From positions 14,138,562 to 14,202,561 of the forward strand of contig OY759217.1 in the NCBI GenBank assembly GCA_963662175.1: a stretch of 64,000 bases of DNA. The letters run 5' to 3'. The notes under the pieces were generated by a model. That model saw only the letters and a program-made list of their open reading frames with translations. It did not search any database and was not told the origin of the DNA. This document shows, one piece after another, positions 41,686 through 51,830 of this stretch; within the stretch, counting starts at the first letter, position 1; each line of letters begins with the position of its first letter. Origin of the DNA: Aradus depressus (taxonomy: Eukaryota; Arthropoda; Insecta; Hemiptera; Aradidae). The position numbers and the translations under genes are program-made.

Positions 41686-41952
41686 CACCTAGGGACCTAA
41701 GCATCCAATGTTCTTATCCCTTTTCCTGTTAGCTCAATTGTGTGAGTCCTAAATTTTGCCTACCTTAAATTTTTATTCACCAGATAAGGAGTCTTTAACC
41801 TGGCATCGGCTCGGGACAATCGCTTAACGTCCCATTCGAAAGACAGCGTGCTTATGTTTATTTTACATCCCAGATAAAATAAACTAAGGGCCTCGGCCGG
41901 GTTTCGAACCCGCGATCTTGAGCTCAGTAAACACTGAGCTAGTGGCGCCCTA
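41686..41952 (-). mobile_element. SINE-A copy with intact head
   Basis: ACCTAGGGACCTAAGCATCC lead, CCTAAATTTTGCCTACCTTA, CGTCCCATTCGAAAGACAGC, the TTTATTTTACATCCCAGATA palindrome and GGGTTTCGAACCCGCGATCT to CTAGTGGCGCCC. Confidence 0.88.
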
Positions 41953-42350
41953 CACCGTACTTTGTATTTAATATTACAGGAATAACAAAATCTGGAAAAT
42001 TGAAAATTGTCTCCGAGTTCTCGCTTTAAAACACTAGTTTAAAAATTAATGTGAATGACGCTCTGTGTTACTTGCCAGGCAGATAGAACGGCTTGTAATT
42101 AACACATACTCTAATTAAAAGTCACTTCCATTTTGAACAAAATGTCTAGATAACATGTTCAAATAAAGAATTCTCTACAGCTGATTAGCCAAATGGAATT
42201 GGATGTGATACTCAATATAAAACCCACAAATCGGACATACATTTCAACGAAAATATCGATCAGAATTGACTGTTCTTTGAATTAAATTAAATCCGCCAGT
42301 GGTTTCGAATTGGTCAGTGGTTTCGAATCGGTCAGTGGTTTCGAAAGTGG
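41953..42350. other. No recognised gene
   Basis: Contains a short triplication of TGGTTTCGAATYGGTCAG at 42300-42345 immediately before the LINE fragment. Confidence 0.5.
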
Positions 42351-42975
42351 AAGCTTAACTTGAACGGTAGGAAGACGGAAGAGAAGGTGTTCGCCTTATG
42401 CCGCTCCTTGATAGAACACCTCAGAAGGCTGCAAATTAATCAACTCCCAATTACATGGAATCCTAAAGACCAGGGTGTGCGCTATCTTGGAGTGCACCTT
42501 GACACTAGACTAACATGGCGCCTACATATCAACATGAAACTCCAACGAGCACACACACGACTCAGGCTCATCTACCCTCTCATAAACAGGAACACACTCA
42601 GACACTCATGCACATCCTCACTTTACAAAACACACTTAACCAACGCTTGCCCCATATGGTTCTGCACTAGCCACACCAATATGACAAGATTACAGACATT
42701 TCAAAACAAAGTCCTCCGGATAGCGGTGAACGCACCCTGATTTGTTGGGATCACCCAAATCCATCGGGAACTGGGAAATGCTCCTTTTGCAGCCCAAATC
42801 GAAAAACTCACCCGAGACTTCCATCAAGGTCTGCCAGCCTGCTCTGAAGCGGTCCACTACTTTTTATCTTCTTTCCGACTTTTTATTTTAATTTTAATTT
42901 TCATGCTTCATTTGTCTTTTGTGTAAATTACATGTTTAGTATTGGCCCAAATAAAAATGTTTTTCTTCTTCTCTG
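42351..42975 (+). pseudogene. Jockey-like LINE, RT C-terminal part
   Basis: The 126-residue frame 42360-42740 starts NGRKTEEKVFALCR, then ITWNPKDQGVRYLGVHLDTR with LTWRLHI (the 'KYLGV.LD.rLtW..Hi' block), LRLIYPLINRN, LYKTHLTNACPIWFC (the 'LY...l.P...Y...vW' block) and LQTFQNKVLRIAVNAP. A TGA stands where NAPW is expected; the frame then continues FVGITQIHRELGNAPFAAQI to about 42926. The 3' UTR ends in CCCAAATAAAAATG and TTCTTCTTC. The upstream RT catalytic half and endonuclease are absent, so it is a 5'-truncated dead copy. Confidence 0.9.
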
Positions 42976-43067
42976 AAATAAATGAACAACTTCATCAGTG
43001 GTACTTCTATTAAAGAATACTGAATTTTTGTTAATACATAATATTAATAATATATAAGTTTAATTGT

Positions 43068-43308
43068 ATGGGAGGCTGGCTTGATAACGCTGCGTCTATC
43101 GTGACATGGTAATGGAATGTATCGTGACATGGGCATTGGTCGCACATATTGGTTTGCGGGTTCAAATCTCGTCCGGGAGTGAGTTTTATTCCGTAGATAG
43201 AACTCCCTCCCGAGGCCTTGGATGTCGTAAATAACTAGATAACACTGTGACATGGCTAATATGCATCGTACATAAACCCCCCCTCCCCCCAAAAAAAAAA
43301 AAAAAAAA
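43068..43308 (+). mobile_element. SINE-B with expanded head
   Basis: GGGAGGCTGGCTTGATAACG head region, a duplicated ATCGTGACATGG piece, GGTTTGCGGGTTCAAATCTC (B box, one change), GTAGATAGAACTCCCTCCCG, ATGGCTAATATGCATCGTAC and a C/A-rich tail. Confidence 0.82.
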
Positions 43309-43309
43309 T

Positions 43310-43760
43310 CTGTTTGATGTTGAGACTTCTTCACCGGAACTTCATATTTTCCGACCACCTCATTCACAAAATTAAAAAAAAAAGTGTCAAAAAATCGTAA
43401 AAAACTATTGATTTTCGAACGACACAAAATGTAGTATGAAGATTCAAAAGCCCCTATGTTGGTGAACTATTGATTTTTGACCCGGTCGATTAGTTCTAGC
43501 AGGAGAGCTTAGAGATTATACTACATCGGGCTCAACAGGCTCAAAAAACTGTCGTTTTGAATGTAATGACACGAAATTGTATTTGTAAATTGGGGGATCA
43601 GAGGAGGGGGCTCATAAAACATTACATCAACACCAATAACTGCCGAAGTAATGTAGGTAGGTATCGATACGAAATTTTAAAAGTAAATCAAAAAACCAAT
43701 AAAGACGATATCTAACAATTTTCAGACGTATTATGTTAAGGGATGGTGGATTATACTTAA
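43310..43760 (+). mobile_element. Rearranged rptA copy
   Basis: TGATGTTGAGACTTCTTCAC, CCGGAACTTCATATTTTCCG, AGTATGAAGATTCAAAAGCC and later TGCCGAAGTAATGTAGG, TCGATACGAAATTTTAAAAG. Modules are out of standard order. Confidence 0.7.
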
Positions 43761-44194
43761 AAATTTCAAGTGTCGATGTATCAAACCGTAAATTAAGATT
43801 ATTATGTCTGCAGTAAGATACTTTTGTTTTTCAATCAAATCAATGAATTGGTTTCATTACAATTCGGAGCGTTTTAGCTAGTTCGCGTTGGGGATGTACA
43901 TTGCTTGTGATTCACTTGTTACTTTTCTGCAGTGGTATTCATCCTCCTTCCCTCCCCTCTTGGCCTCTGGTTCTCGGTCTTGTTACCTGACACCCACCAG
44001 CTTGCCTACTTCCAAAGGTTTCATCTCCCCCATTCCAAGTGTCATACACTTTTATTGTATGGCTTATAACAGTCGATAGTACTGGAGGGCTTCATGCGAG
44101 AACACACTGGACGTTACATTCAGAAGAATTTCGCCATAACGCAAAACGCTTCACAAGATGGTGATAATACTACGTAGAATAGAAGAAAACTGTA
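43761..44194. other. No recognised gene
   Basis: 43880-43925 (GGGGATGTACATTGCTTGTG, ATTCAC) is a weak rptA 3' end. The 63-codon frame at 43888 has no motif. Confidence 0.45.
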
Positions 44195-44515
44195 CTTATG
44201 GCTTTATTATAAAGCGACCTGTAAACATTTTTTGATTAGGTCATAAATAAAAGCGGTAATTTGTAAAATGTACTTAGGCCCTGAAGTGAAGTTAATTTTT
44301 TAACATTGACAACTAATATAGCTAATTTTTGTCTGTTTTTGGCCAAAATCTAATCACATCTATGATATGCTACAATTGTTTTTTAGGTGGCACACTTACA
44401 ATGTTTCAATGACACACATGCACAGACAGACATCATCGCAAAAAATGGTCAAAACGTATTCAAGGGACCTTGAAACGTAAAAATCCGTTGAAAACTCATC
44501 TCGGATTTATAAGAC
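44195..44515 (+). mobile_element. rptB right half
   Basis: GATTAGGTCATAAATAAAAG, TTTGTAAAATGTACTTAGGC, GCACAGACAGACATCATCGC, TGGTCAAAACGTATTCAAGG and GACCTTGAAACGTAAAAATC. Confidence 0.78.
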
Positions 44516-44689
44516 AAATTTTTTAAATTCATGGCTTTGAATGGCATCCAAACATAGATTGCTAAAACTGTACTACATTAATCGAGATATATAATAAATA
44601 CAGAAATTAAGAAATGTCTAAAAACAAAAAAAGACCTCTGCTTAAATAGGATAACTCAATGAAAAAAAGGCCCCCCCCCCCCCCTTCCT

Positions 44690-45671
44690 GAGCTTTGTTT
44701 TGGGGAGTGGGAGTCTTCCAGTCAGCCAGTGTCCACACAATGACAGCTACATACGCCGATGACACCGCCATCTTAGCTGCTGCTGACCTTCACATACACG
44801 CCTCATTTACACTACAACACCATCTCACACAAATTGAAAACTGGTGCAACACATGGAAAATCAAACTAAATACAGAAAAATCATAGCACATCACATTTAC
44901 ACCGACGAGAAACATGCCCCCCCGTTTTCATCTACGACAAGCCCCTCCCTCAAACTAATACTGTACGATACCTAGGACTGACATTGGATCGAAGACTGAC
45001 ATGGAATCCTCACACACGTCTCACACGAAACACGCTGAACCGTCGACTCAAAATGCACTACGGACTTCTAAATAAACGATCAAAATTAGACATGACACAA
45101 AAACGGAACTGTTATACTTACTTACTTAGACCATTATGGACATACGGATCTCAGAACAACAGAACACTTCATAACGATCTTATGATACACACAGTACCCG
45201 ACACAATACAAACTACTTACATACGTTTTTTTAGAAAACTTTACACACATACAAATCCAGAAATACGTACTTTATCTTCACAACTTTTACCACAAAACCC
45301 CCCACGAAGGTTGAAGAGGAGGTGGAACCGCGACTTACTGCCACCTTAATTCCTATTCGTTCTTAATATTTTTTTATTTATTACATTATTTTCCTTTACC
45401 TTTATCATCTCTCTTACCCATCCATCAAAGTTGTCTTTCAATTCCTTTATTTCTTTACTTATTTTTTTTTTATTTCATTTTTTTTGTTTTTTTTCCCTTG
45501 CCCTTATAATTAATATAAATTTTCGTCCCGAGGACCTACCACTGGGTGGCCTTCCTCTCACATGCCATTCACGCCAACGTATCCATACCTACCAACATAG
45601 ATGCTGGTTGTTGCACCCTAGCAACAGTTGCATCTTTATGGATAAAAGACAAAAAAAAAAAAAAAAAAAAA
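44690..45671 (+). pseudogene. Jockey-like LINE 3' part with poly(A)
   Basis: 44695-44886 contains TATYADDTAILAAADLHIHA: the reverse-transcriptase catalytic YADD box is intact here. ENWCNTWKIKLNTEKS then a stop, and after a frameshift VRYLGLTLDRRLTWNPHTRL, RNTLNRRLKMHYGLLNKRSK, YLLRPLWTYGS and IRFFRKLYTHTNP up to 45349, where a stop ends the frame (NPPRRLKRRWNRDLLPP). The 3' UTR (CCTACCACTGGGTGGCC, CACCCTAGCAACAGTTGCAT) runs into A20 at 45651-45671, the true 3' end. The start lies next to a C14 tract at 44671. At least one stop and one frameshift; endonuclease and most RT are missing. Confidence 0.9.
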
Positions 45672-45739
45672 CTTATTTATTTATTAGTTAATGATTGACA
45701 TGAACTATAAAAGCTCGTTAATTCTAATCTAATTTTTGG

Positions 45740-45830
45740 TTTATGTATGTTCAGATTCACCACCTGAAGATGGCAAATTGCCGAAACTAGTTGTGGTAAA
45801 AATAAAAAAAATATGTTGGACTGATAAATC
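45740..45830 (+). mobile_element. Terminal-repeat fragment with hammerhead-like core
   Basis: CTGAAGA at 45764, a TGGC/GCC stem with AAATT loop and GAAACTAGTTGTGG, then AATAAAAAAAATATG. The stem is perfect, the best single-copy core in the window besides 33528. Confidence 0.5.
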
Positions 45831-46149
45831 TAATTACTAATTTAACATTAATCCAAGTTCCGAGACCAGCTAATGGAGATATATAATATATATAGCTATT
45901 TCATCAACTTACATTTTCTGTATATTTTCCATGTATGTACCTACTGGAGCTGAGGCCGGATCCCTCTTGAACCAACCGACAGCCGCCTCCAAGCCAATTA
46001 AACTTTTGACAACTCAATGATCCAAAGTTGTAACGAGATGTAAGGATTAGTGTTATTTAGTAGAACTGGATTCATAACTCAGCCCTCTCACTCATTTATA
46101 TGTAGATGTAAAGTGGCGTAAACAGCTTCTAGTAAATAGGAAGTCAAGA
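45831..46149. other. No recognised feature
   Basis: Unique sequence; no coding signal. Confidence 0.4.
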
Positions 46150-46503
46150 TAAGTCATAGATGACTGATATAGACATAGACAACTCAAATATATATATACA
46201 ACTCATATATACGTAGACAACTGATATATACATAGCCAACTGATATAGACATAGACAACTGATATATACATAGACAACTGGTATTGACATAGACAACTTA
46301 TATAGACATAGAGAACTTTTATGGACATAGACAATTGATATAGACATAGACAATTGATACCTATATACATAGACAACTGATATATACATATACAACTGAC
46401 ATAGATAACTAATATAGAAGTAGACAACTGATATAGATACGGACAACTGGTATAGACATAGACAACTGATATATACATAGAAAACTGATATAGACATAGA
46501 CAA
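46150..46503. repeat. 19-bp minisatellite, about 18 units
   Basis: CAACTGATATAGACATAGA repeats with substitutions and a few length variants. Period 19 rotates through all frames; the reverse strand lacks stops, so frames of 120 and 91 codons appear (VYISCLCLYQLS-type). They are arithmetic artefacts. Confidence 0.95.
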
Positions 46504-46504
46504 C

Positions 46505-46546
46505 ATTACATTACTTCCCCTATACTTTGTATAGCTGGGGAAGTGA
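46505..46546. mobile_element. Isolated rptA terminal palindrome
   Basis: ACTTCCCCTATACTTTGTAT and AGCTGGGGAAGT fold into one hairpin, extended by ACAT/ATGT outside. It sits immediately after the 19-bp minisatellite with no rptA body. Confidence 0.8.
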
Positions 46547-47305
46547 TGTCAAAATGTATATTGTAGATTTTCTTACCAATGATTATTTCCAATTTTCCAA
46601 TGTTTTTTAATTGGAAAAAAAAAAAAGAAAAAAAAAGTCAATTTAATTGATATAAAAAGGGGAGTTAATGATTTGGATTTAAAAGTGACGAAGCAGATAA
46701 GCCTTCGATTCAATAATGCCCGGGTTCCTTTGAATAAGCTTAGTAAAAATAAATATAAAGAAGAAAAAACATGGAAGGCTTTAAAACCATTAGCGTTTAC
46801 GGTCAGTTACGTTCAGCTTCCCGTTGGGTTGGCCCTAATCAAAGTACCCTTACCCTACCCCGCCCTACGCTCCATAACATTTTTTTTTTATATTCAAACC
46901 AACGATAGTATACATTTTCCGCACATTCAAGTCAGTGGCAATCCTAGTCATGGAAAACTCAAAATTATTTCTAATCTTCGGCCATTCCTTCTGTTATGGG
47001 AGAGTGAAAATTTAGTTGATTATTTCGTGCTGGAGAAGAACATTGCGGATAATTCACCTACTTTCTAGGTTGGAAAACAATAAATTCCTGTGAAAACTCA
47101 AGAAATTTTTGTGAAAAAAGTAGACAAACCGCTTGACACTCTGGAAGAGCTGCGAATTAATAGAGCTAGAGAAAATGGAAATTCTTCAAATTCTCACCCC
47201 TGTAAACGCCACTAAGTTATAATATATCGTAAATTTTTATCATAAAGAGTATGTACGCATTCTTATTCTTCCTTTGATATTATGTCATATAGCCCCTATT
47301 TCTTG
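46547..47305. other. Diverged rptA debris and unassigned sequence
   Basis: 46860-47080 has diverged rptA text (GGGAGAGTGAAAATTTAGTT, GAGAAGAACATTGCGG, ATTCACC). The 131-codon frame 46673-47068 covers it and shows no known domain; I judge it non-coding. Confidence 0.5.
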
Positions 47306-48081
47306 TATATGTTACTGTTAATTTGATAAATCTGCTATTATGTATAATCACCGGTTATTTTATATAATAACCAAAAAACTGGTTAATATGGCAAATTGAA
47401 AAAAAAAATTATTACTTTATCTGGTTATTTTGTAAAATATCCAACGTGAACAGCTAAAGTGATTAATTTAGTTGAATTTACTAAGTTAACTGGTTATTTT
47501 GTATAATAGCCAAACTAGTGTGGCTGTTATAGATAATTGTTGCTATTATAAATAAATAAGACAAATATTAGGTAGGTGCTTATTTATTTGAACAAATAAA
47601 GATTAGGTTCTTATTAATTAGCTCGACCACACCTCAATTTTCATTGTTGTAAGCTGTCTAACAGCGATGATCATTCATCTGGGTACATAAATTCCTAGAA
47701 CAAACATAAATCGAAATATTACAAAATTTGGGGGCGTATTTGCCGGCGTTCCGCCGGCGGGACGATATATCTGCCCCTCCCGTCGTTCCTATATTTGAAG
47801 TAGTACAGGTTCTAGCTTTAACATATACTTTACCCGTGTAAAGCCACAGGTTTTCAGCTATTATGCATAATAGCCAGTTAATATGATTAATTTGTGACAA
47901 AAGTAAAAAATGTATCATATTAACAAGGTGAGTTTTATATTATGTATAATAACTGGTTAATATGATAAATATTAAGAAACTGTGAATAATTTGTCATATT
48001 ATCCAAGAACGGTAGTTATTTTGTAAAATAACCAGTTATTATGTATAATAACTAAATTTATCAAATTAACAGTAACATATA
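47306..48081. mobile_element. 776-bp inverted-repeat DNA element, unclassified
   Basis: Ends TATATGTTACTGTTAATTTG at 47306 and its exact complement at 48062-48081, continuing as ATAAAT. The next ~150 bases on each side carry many copies of GGTTATTTTGTA / TTATGTATAATAAC, so both subterminal zones are repeat-rich. TA or TATA-like bases flank it. A GC-richer core at 47735-47800 (GCCGGCGTTCCGCCGGCGGG) has no transposase frame; the 86-codon reverse frame is not recognised. Probably a non-autonomous DNA transposon. Confidence 0.8.
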
Positions 48082-48506
48082 TACTATGTTTTCTACTATT
48101 ACCCCATTCTATAGTATAATTTTTTTTTTTTTTTTTTAATTTCGTTCTATTATATTTTCTGTATTTCATTGCGGATTTTCTTTATTTTATTACACTATTG
48201 TCAACTCATTAGGGAAATGTGTCAAATATGGAAGATTAACTTTCCAGGTTTTTTGTTTAATTAGCGGATTTCTGTTTGGAAATTTGAGGAAAGTCATCAT
48301 CAGAAATTTGGCGAAAATTTCAATTATTTTTATTACTGTGAATATGCACCTACGAAACCTTTCATTGTGTGATCTGACTACACTTCTTTATATTTGTATT
48401 TTTTTTTTTTTTTTTTCAGGTAAGAAGTGTTCCAATGTTTGAATAATAATCTTCGTATTTTCGTAAGTAGACCTGTTTCATATACGAAAATTTTATATTT
48501 ATGTTA
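48082..48506. other. AT-rich, no recognised feature
   Basis: T runs at 48120-48138 and 48399-48417; no coding or repeat signal recognised. Confidence 0.4.
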
Positions 48507-48645
48507 ATTATTGTAACTCATGCCCGGACTTCGAGGTCATATTGCCTACTACCAGTGCTCTTTTGTCACTCTGATGGAGGGGTCTAAGATCGTATAGGCT
48601 CGGGACCATCGCTCAACATCCCATCCAGACGGCATGCTCAATTTT
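48507..48645 (-). mobile_element. SINE-A fragment
   Basis: AATTATTGTAACTCATGCCC, GTCATATTGCCTACTACCAG, GGCTCGGGACCATCGCTCAA and GACGGCATGCTCAA; internal deletion removes the middle. Confidence 0.8.
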
Positions 48646-49141
48646 TTGTGAATAGCTCATAACATCAGAACATAAAATGTAAATAAAAGTTAAGAGAAAA
48701 CTAATATTTAAAAAATATTATTTATTTCACAAAATATATATAGAATACATTCGATATTGCTACCATATTCAGACATCACTTAACAAATATATTTGTACTG
48801 TATATTTTTTGTGAAATAGTCAATATAGTCAATGCAAAGTATAGAAGTTATGTAATTGGTCAAAAATTCTAAGGACGTCATGTTTCTCAGCCAAATCGGC
48901 CAAATGGAAGGGGGATTCGAGTGGAGGCTTGTCACAAGAACACTAGTAAATGTCGTTGTAATTAATGTATTGAAATGAAATTTCATATGTAAATTCAAAG
49001 TTTCTGAGGACGACACATATTTTTAGCCATATCAGACAAAGAGAAGGGGGCAGAGAAAACGGGGTCGACGTCATATCTTAACAACTGCCATTGTAATGAA
49101 TGTACCGACACAAAATTTAGTATATTGAGAAGCCTCTATGT

Positions 49142-49782
49142 AATGTATGGGCAACCTTTGACATGTTGCGGGCCAAACTTCGGTGTGCAAATACGTTCGC
49201 GGGCCGCCTAGATGGTTCAAAATAAAATAACGTCGGACTTTAAAGTAGTGTTCATAATTTTAGCGATAGATATCAGACATGAAATAATAAGACAATGTTA
49301 TTATAATACAATTTATTAAAATAACAAAATGAAATGAAAAAAAATAGGTACAATATTATAATTAAATCGTGAAATTTCGAATTATTACAAACTACGAAAG
49401 TTAAGTAGCGACACCGAAATCAATGAGACACTTGAGCTTGAATTTGGGAAACTAATCCATTGATGTTTGGATTAATTCCACTGATACAAAGACGTAAAAA
49501 ATTTTCCAAATTATCTTCAGTGAGCCTTGTACGATGTTTTGATTTATTAACTTTCATCATTGAAAAGAACTGTTCGCATTTATAAGTATTGCCAAACGCA
49601 CAAATCAATCTTCTTGCCAATTTTCTAAGCTGCGGAAAATGGTCTTTCCTTTTGGGGTCACAAACCCCATCCTACTCGATCTTCCTAATTTGGTGTGAGT
49701 GTGAGTAAGTAGTGTAATATTATTTTTTTTTTTAAATTGGGTTTTTCAAAATGTCTCGCGGGCCGGTTGTTGCCCACATATG
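49142..49782 (-). mobile_element. hAT element remnant, 641 bp, with 8-bp target duplication
   Basis: CTCTATGT at 49134-49141 and again at 49783-49790 (identical over the next AAT as well) flank the element. Inside, ends are imperfect inverted repeats: GTATGGGCAACC...GCGGGCC at the left and GGCCGGTTGTTGCCCACATA at the right, the GGGCAAC/CGGGCC style of Charlie-type hAT ends. The reading frame on the reverse strand is the transposase C-terminus. Confidence 0.9.
49420..49670 (-). pseudogene. hAT transposase C-terminal domain remnant
   Basis: Translation: VCDPKRKDHFPQLRKLARRL, then CAFGNTYKCEQFFSMMKVNK, KHRTRLTEDNLENFLRLCIS and ending VSQIQAQVSH, stop at 49420. The TY.CEQ.FS.MK..KSK.R.RLT..NLE..LR pattern is the dimerisation region of hAT transposases of the Charlie/GTF2IRD2-like group. 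About 80 residues of an expected 600 or so remain; everything N-terminal, including the catalytic acidic residues, is deleted. No internal stop in the remaining part, so the deletion copy is fairly young. Confidence 0.85.
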
Positions 49783-49830
49783 CTCTATGTAATCAATATC
49801 TCCGTTAAAAATGTTATGTATCAAAAACAA

Positions 49831-50204
49831 TAATAGTTTATTTTACTAATATAATGTATATGCAAAAAATATTGTTTTTGTTGTGTTTTTCCCCTCAAAC
49901 ATGCTGTTTTGTGGTTTTTTTGACTCTTTGTCCAAGTCTGTTATTAAGAATCAGGTTTTTTTGGATTGATTCCACCTGAATTTTTTTAATAGTTTCGTTG
50001 TCTAAAGATTGTCGAACTCTCAGTTTGGCCAAAAAAGAACACTTAACTCCGCATAGCTTCATAATCAGATGGGTATTTTACATCTTAACTAGCATTATCA
50101 AATTTTTGCGTAGGAAGATGGTCTTAATCTCTCTCAAGAACTGCAAATTATAGTTTTTCTCATGAATATTTTGAAAACATTTATTTGAGCAAGATCTTGT
50201 CTTT
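49831..50204. other. No recognised gene
   Basis: AT-rich; the 62-codon reverse frame 50078-50266 has no motif. Confidence 0.4.
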
Positions 50205-50640
50205 TTTTTTCGACGAATCCCTGGCGATGTACTTACCCAGCGCGATTTAATTAAGGAAGTCTTCACTCTCCCTCTGAAGCTAATTCACTGATTTGGCTGA
50301 TAATTGATAGGTATCTTATTCAGGGGCTTATACATTTTGTGTCGATACGTCGATACATTCATTACATCGGCAGGCATTAGGTTTTTTGAGTTAAGCTCCA
50401 CTCTAATCATTGATTCATCTTTACCTTAAGCTGATTGGGCTGAATTGAATGCCCAAATAAAATTTCGTGTTGATTAATTCATTCTAATGGGTGTATTCGT
50501 GTTCACCAGACACATAGGACTTTTATTTTTTTTTTAATTTTTGGAATCAAGGGGCTGGAAAACATGAATTCCGATGAAAACTCATTATTGAATTTTAGAC
50601 CGATATAACTTCCCCTATACCTCATAGCTGGGAAAATTAA
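50205..50640 (-). mobile_element. rptA copy
   Basis: TTCGACGAATCCCTGGCGAT, TACTTACCCAGCGCGATTTA, TTCATTACATCGGCAGGCAT, GGAAAACATGAATTCCGATG and the end CCTCATAGCTGGGAAAAT. A small duplication (GTCGATAC twice) at 50342-50362. Confidence 0.82.
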
Positions 50641-50689
50641 TCGTTGAGGCAGTCTCTTTTACGTTGTATTGTTAAGACATTTCTGTATT

Positions 50690-50773
50690 CTCTCGACAAA
50701 CGGTCAGAAATTCATTGTTGGGTTTTCACCAGAATCTAAAACTCCATAAGGACGATATCTATTGATTTTCGAG
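50690..50773 (+). mobile_element. rptA fragment cut by SINE-A insertion
   Basis: CGGTCAGAAATTCATTGTTG, GGGTTTTCACCAGAATC, ACTCCATAAGGACGATATCT and ATTGATTTTCGAG, followed at once by a SINE-A head GGGCGCCGGTAGCTCAGTGG at 50774-50793. The rptA body resumes only at 51615. Confidence 0.7.
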
Positions 50774-50793
50774 GGCGCCGGTAGCTCAGTGGT

Positions 50794-51286
50794 ATTCTTT
50801 CAAAAAGATAACACCAGTTATATCACTATACTTACGTGAAAAAGTAGTATGTTTATAGTGATTATACGCGTGTTACAGAAAACTGAGATATCTCAGCGCA
50901 TGGGGTTCCACTGTTTATAAGATAATGATTTTAGGTTTTTGAACTGGAAGGTGAAAAAAACCTTGAGCACGTCATCCTTCGGGGCGATGTTCCCGAGACT
51001 GTACGATGTCAGATACTTGTTAAAGACCATTAATCTAGATGAATAAACCTGAGGAGGCAACATTTAGGACAAGTTGAATTAAAAATAAACAAAAACAGAC
51101 TATGAATAAAATATAATCTAAAAAAGCAGTAAAAAGTGACAACGTCTATAATACGAGTAGCATGTGTTGTCTCTAATTATTTATGTTTTCATTTTAAGAT
51201 TTCTTGCCAGCTCTAGTTCTAATCTCAAAATAATGCCATGTAGTAGACTATAATAGTACAATAACCACTTAATAACTTTAAGAGGG
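50794..51286 (+). repeat. Left arm of a long inverted repeat
   Basis: Begins TATTCTTTCAAAAAGATAAC and ends CACTTAATAACTTTAA. It is the reverse complement of 56288-56894 apart from about 110-130 bases of SINE-A body missing here after GAATAAACCT. Shared blocks include ACCAGTTATATCACTATACT, AACAAAAACAGACTATGAAT and ACGAGTAGCATGTGTTGTCT. A SINE-A-derived segment (CTTGAGCACGTCATCCTTCG) lies in the middle of both arms, so it was present before duplication. Confidence 0.93.
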
Positions 51287-51293
51287 CGCCGGT

Positions 51294-51608
51294 AGCTCAG
51301 TGGTATGCGTGCTTGCCTTCTGAGCTCAAGAACGTGGGTTCGTAACCCGACCGAGGCCCTTAGTTTATTTTATCTGGGAGGTAAAATAAACTTAAGCACG
51401 CCGTCCTTCGGATGGGACGTTAAGCGATGGTCCCGAGCTTGTACGATGTCAGGTACTCGTTAAAGACCCCTACCCTAGGTGAATAAAAATTTAGGGTAGG
51501 TAAAATTTAAGACTGCCACAGTAGAGTCGGGCTCATGTCCACCCGGTGTGTGAGTGACCGGCGATATGACTTTGTAGTTAAAGCCCGGGCATGAGTCATA
51601 AAACCTAA
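51294..51608 (+). mobile_element. Full-length SINE-A, reference-quality copy
   Basis: Head GGGCGCCGGTAGCTCAGTGG (A box), GGGTTCGTAACCCGACCGAG (B box), palindrome TTTATTTTATCTGGGAGGTA, hairpin GTCCTTCGGATGGGACG, CCTAGGTGAATAAAAATTTA and the end CATGAGTCATAAAACCTAA. The CAGAGTGACGAAAGAGC hairpin is altered (CCGGTGTGTGAGTGACC). Best template for a consensus. Confidence 0.95.
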
Positions 51609-51614
51609 GCTATT

Positions 51615-51830
51615 TGATTAAATTTTGATTTTCAGCGAAATCAGCTAAGGAAAAAATAGGTTAAGAGAGAGGATTTAAAACAGACTCTAATAAGTAATAA
51701 ATTTATCGACACATAAATTAGTATAAGAATTCGGAATTCAAATATTGATTTCTAGTCGAAACGGTCGATTGGTTTCAAAGGGAGAGAAGAAACTTAGCTG
51801 ATAAATGCTTGCTTTTTTTCTTTGTTTTTT
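51615..51830 (+). mobile_element. rptA fragment
   Basis: TTGATTTTCAGCGAAATCAG, TTTATCGACACATAAATTAG, CGGTCGATTGGTTTCAAAGG and GCTGATAAATG. Confidence 0.72.

Larger units (their letters stand above)
48835..49830 (+). mobile_element. rptA copy interrupted by a hAT element
   Basis: GTTATGTAATTGGTCAAAAA, CCAAATCGGCCAAATGGAAG, TTGTAATGAATGTACCGACA, GAGAAGCCTCTATGTAA, then after the insertion TCAATATCTCCG from 49793. In other rptA copies the text continues GAAGCCCCTATGTAAGTCAA. Confidence 0.82.

Noticed and set aside
43044..43427. 127-codon reverse frame
   Set aside because: Runs through SINE-B, a poly-A/C stretch and rptA; a chimera of repeats.
46144..46506. Reverse frames of 120 and 91 codons
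   Set aside because: Both come from the 19-bp minisatellite, which lacks stops in all reverse frames; the peptide is the same text rotated.
46673..47068. 131-residue protein-coding gene
   Set aside because: The second half is diverged rptA read in one frame; no recognisable domain.
51294..51370. tRNA gene
   Set aside because: A and B boxes are present but the cloverleaf is not, and the same head recurs attached to one body in many copies; it is the SINE-A promoter.
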